DNA from: Vibrio sp. 10N.261.45.E2
Lineage (GTDB): Bacteria > Pseudomonadota > Gammaproteobacteria > Enterobacterales > Vibrionaceae
Reading direction: 5' to 3'
Assembly: GCF_002875705.1 (NCBI RefSeq)
Contig: NZ_MCZZ01000095.1
Span: 1-56,293 of the forward strand
DNA: 56,293 nucleotides
In this document: in pieces, positions 56,261 to 56,293 of the stretch
Position numbering within the stretch: the first letter of the stretch is position 1
How the letters are laid out: the number at the start of each line of letters is the position of its first letter
Position numbers and translations under genes: made by a program
Notes under the pieces: model-generated
Database searches by the model: none
The model's input: only the letters and a program-made list of their open reading frames with translations
Told to the model about the DNA's origin: nothing

Positions 56261-56293
56261 CCAAGATTTGCATATGATAAATCAAGATGACAA

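Overview
The window looks like a chromosomal segment from a marine gammaproteobacterium of the genus Vibrio, perhaps near the Splendidus clade. This is judged from protein sequence character, moderate GC content and gene mix; no 16S or other marker gene is present. It carries about 53 protein genes and no tRNA, rRNA or CRISPR array that I could find.

The left and central part (about 1.6-32 kb) is an almost complete purine-degradation and glyoxylate-assimilation island. Guanine is deaminated to xanthine (guaD) and oxidised to urate (xdhAB, with the maturation factor xdhC). 8-Oxoguanine enters at urate through its own deaminase. Urate is oxidised by a membrane cytochrome-type urate oxidase (puuD), then processed by hiuH, uraD, puuE, alc and allA to glyoxylate plus two urea. 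Glyoxylate then goes through gcl, hyi, glxR and a MOFRL-type glycerate 2-kinase to 2-phosphoglycerate, or joins acetyl-CoA through a divergent malate synthase (aceB). Two NCS2 transporters supply substrate. Nearby are a RutR-like TetR regulator, a lipoprotein amidohydrolase of unknown substrate and a GntR/FCD regulator.

The units are probably aceB (-), gcl-hyi-glxR-glycerate kinase (+), hiuH (-), puuE-uraD-alc-allA-puuD (+), xdhA-xdhB-xdhC-guaD (-) and gntR (-). Copies of a palindrome with core TTGTATACAA lie in the aceB/gcl, hiuH/puuE, xdhA and gntR upstream regions. This suggests that the GntR protein controls itself and the whole route. Two 16-bp boxes resembling the E. coli RutR site lie directly upstream of xdhA, which suggests a second control layer.

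Between puuD and the xdh-guaD operon (about 22-25.6 kb) is a patch of small unrecognised genes. It includes a small exported cysteine-containing protein behind a perfect 7-1-7 Fur-type box, and an AEC transporter. A three-hairpin element ending in an intrinsic terminator follows puuD.

The right part (33-56 kb) is a mixed chromosomal region: DNA glycosylase, HD hydrolase, HAD phosphatase, C4-dicarboxylate transporter, a predicted zincin, flavin reductase, an exported AGE-like protein, a DUF2975/HTH pair, GST, a LysR regulator, a chemoreceptor, a photolyase-like flavoprotein, a NUDIX protein, the formaldehyde-detoxification pair frmA-fghA, an SMR transporter and a full-length pyruvate formate-lyase without its activase. 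The window ends in an IS110-family transposase remnant.
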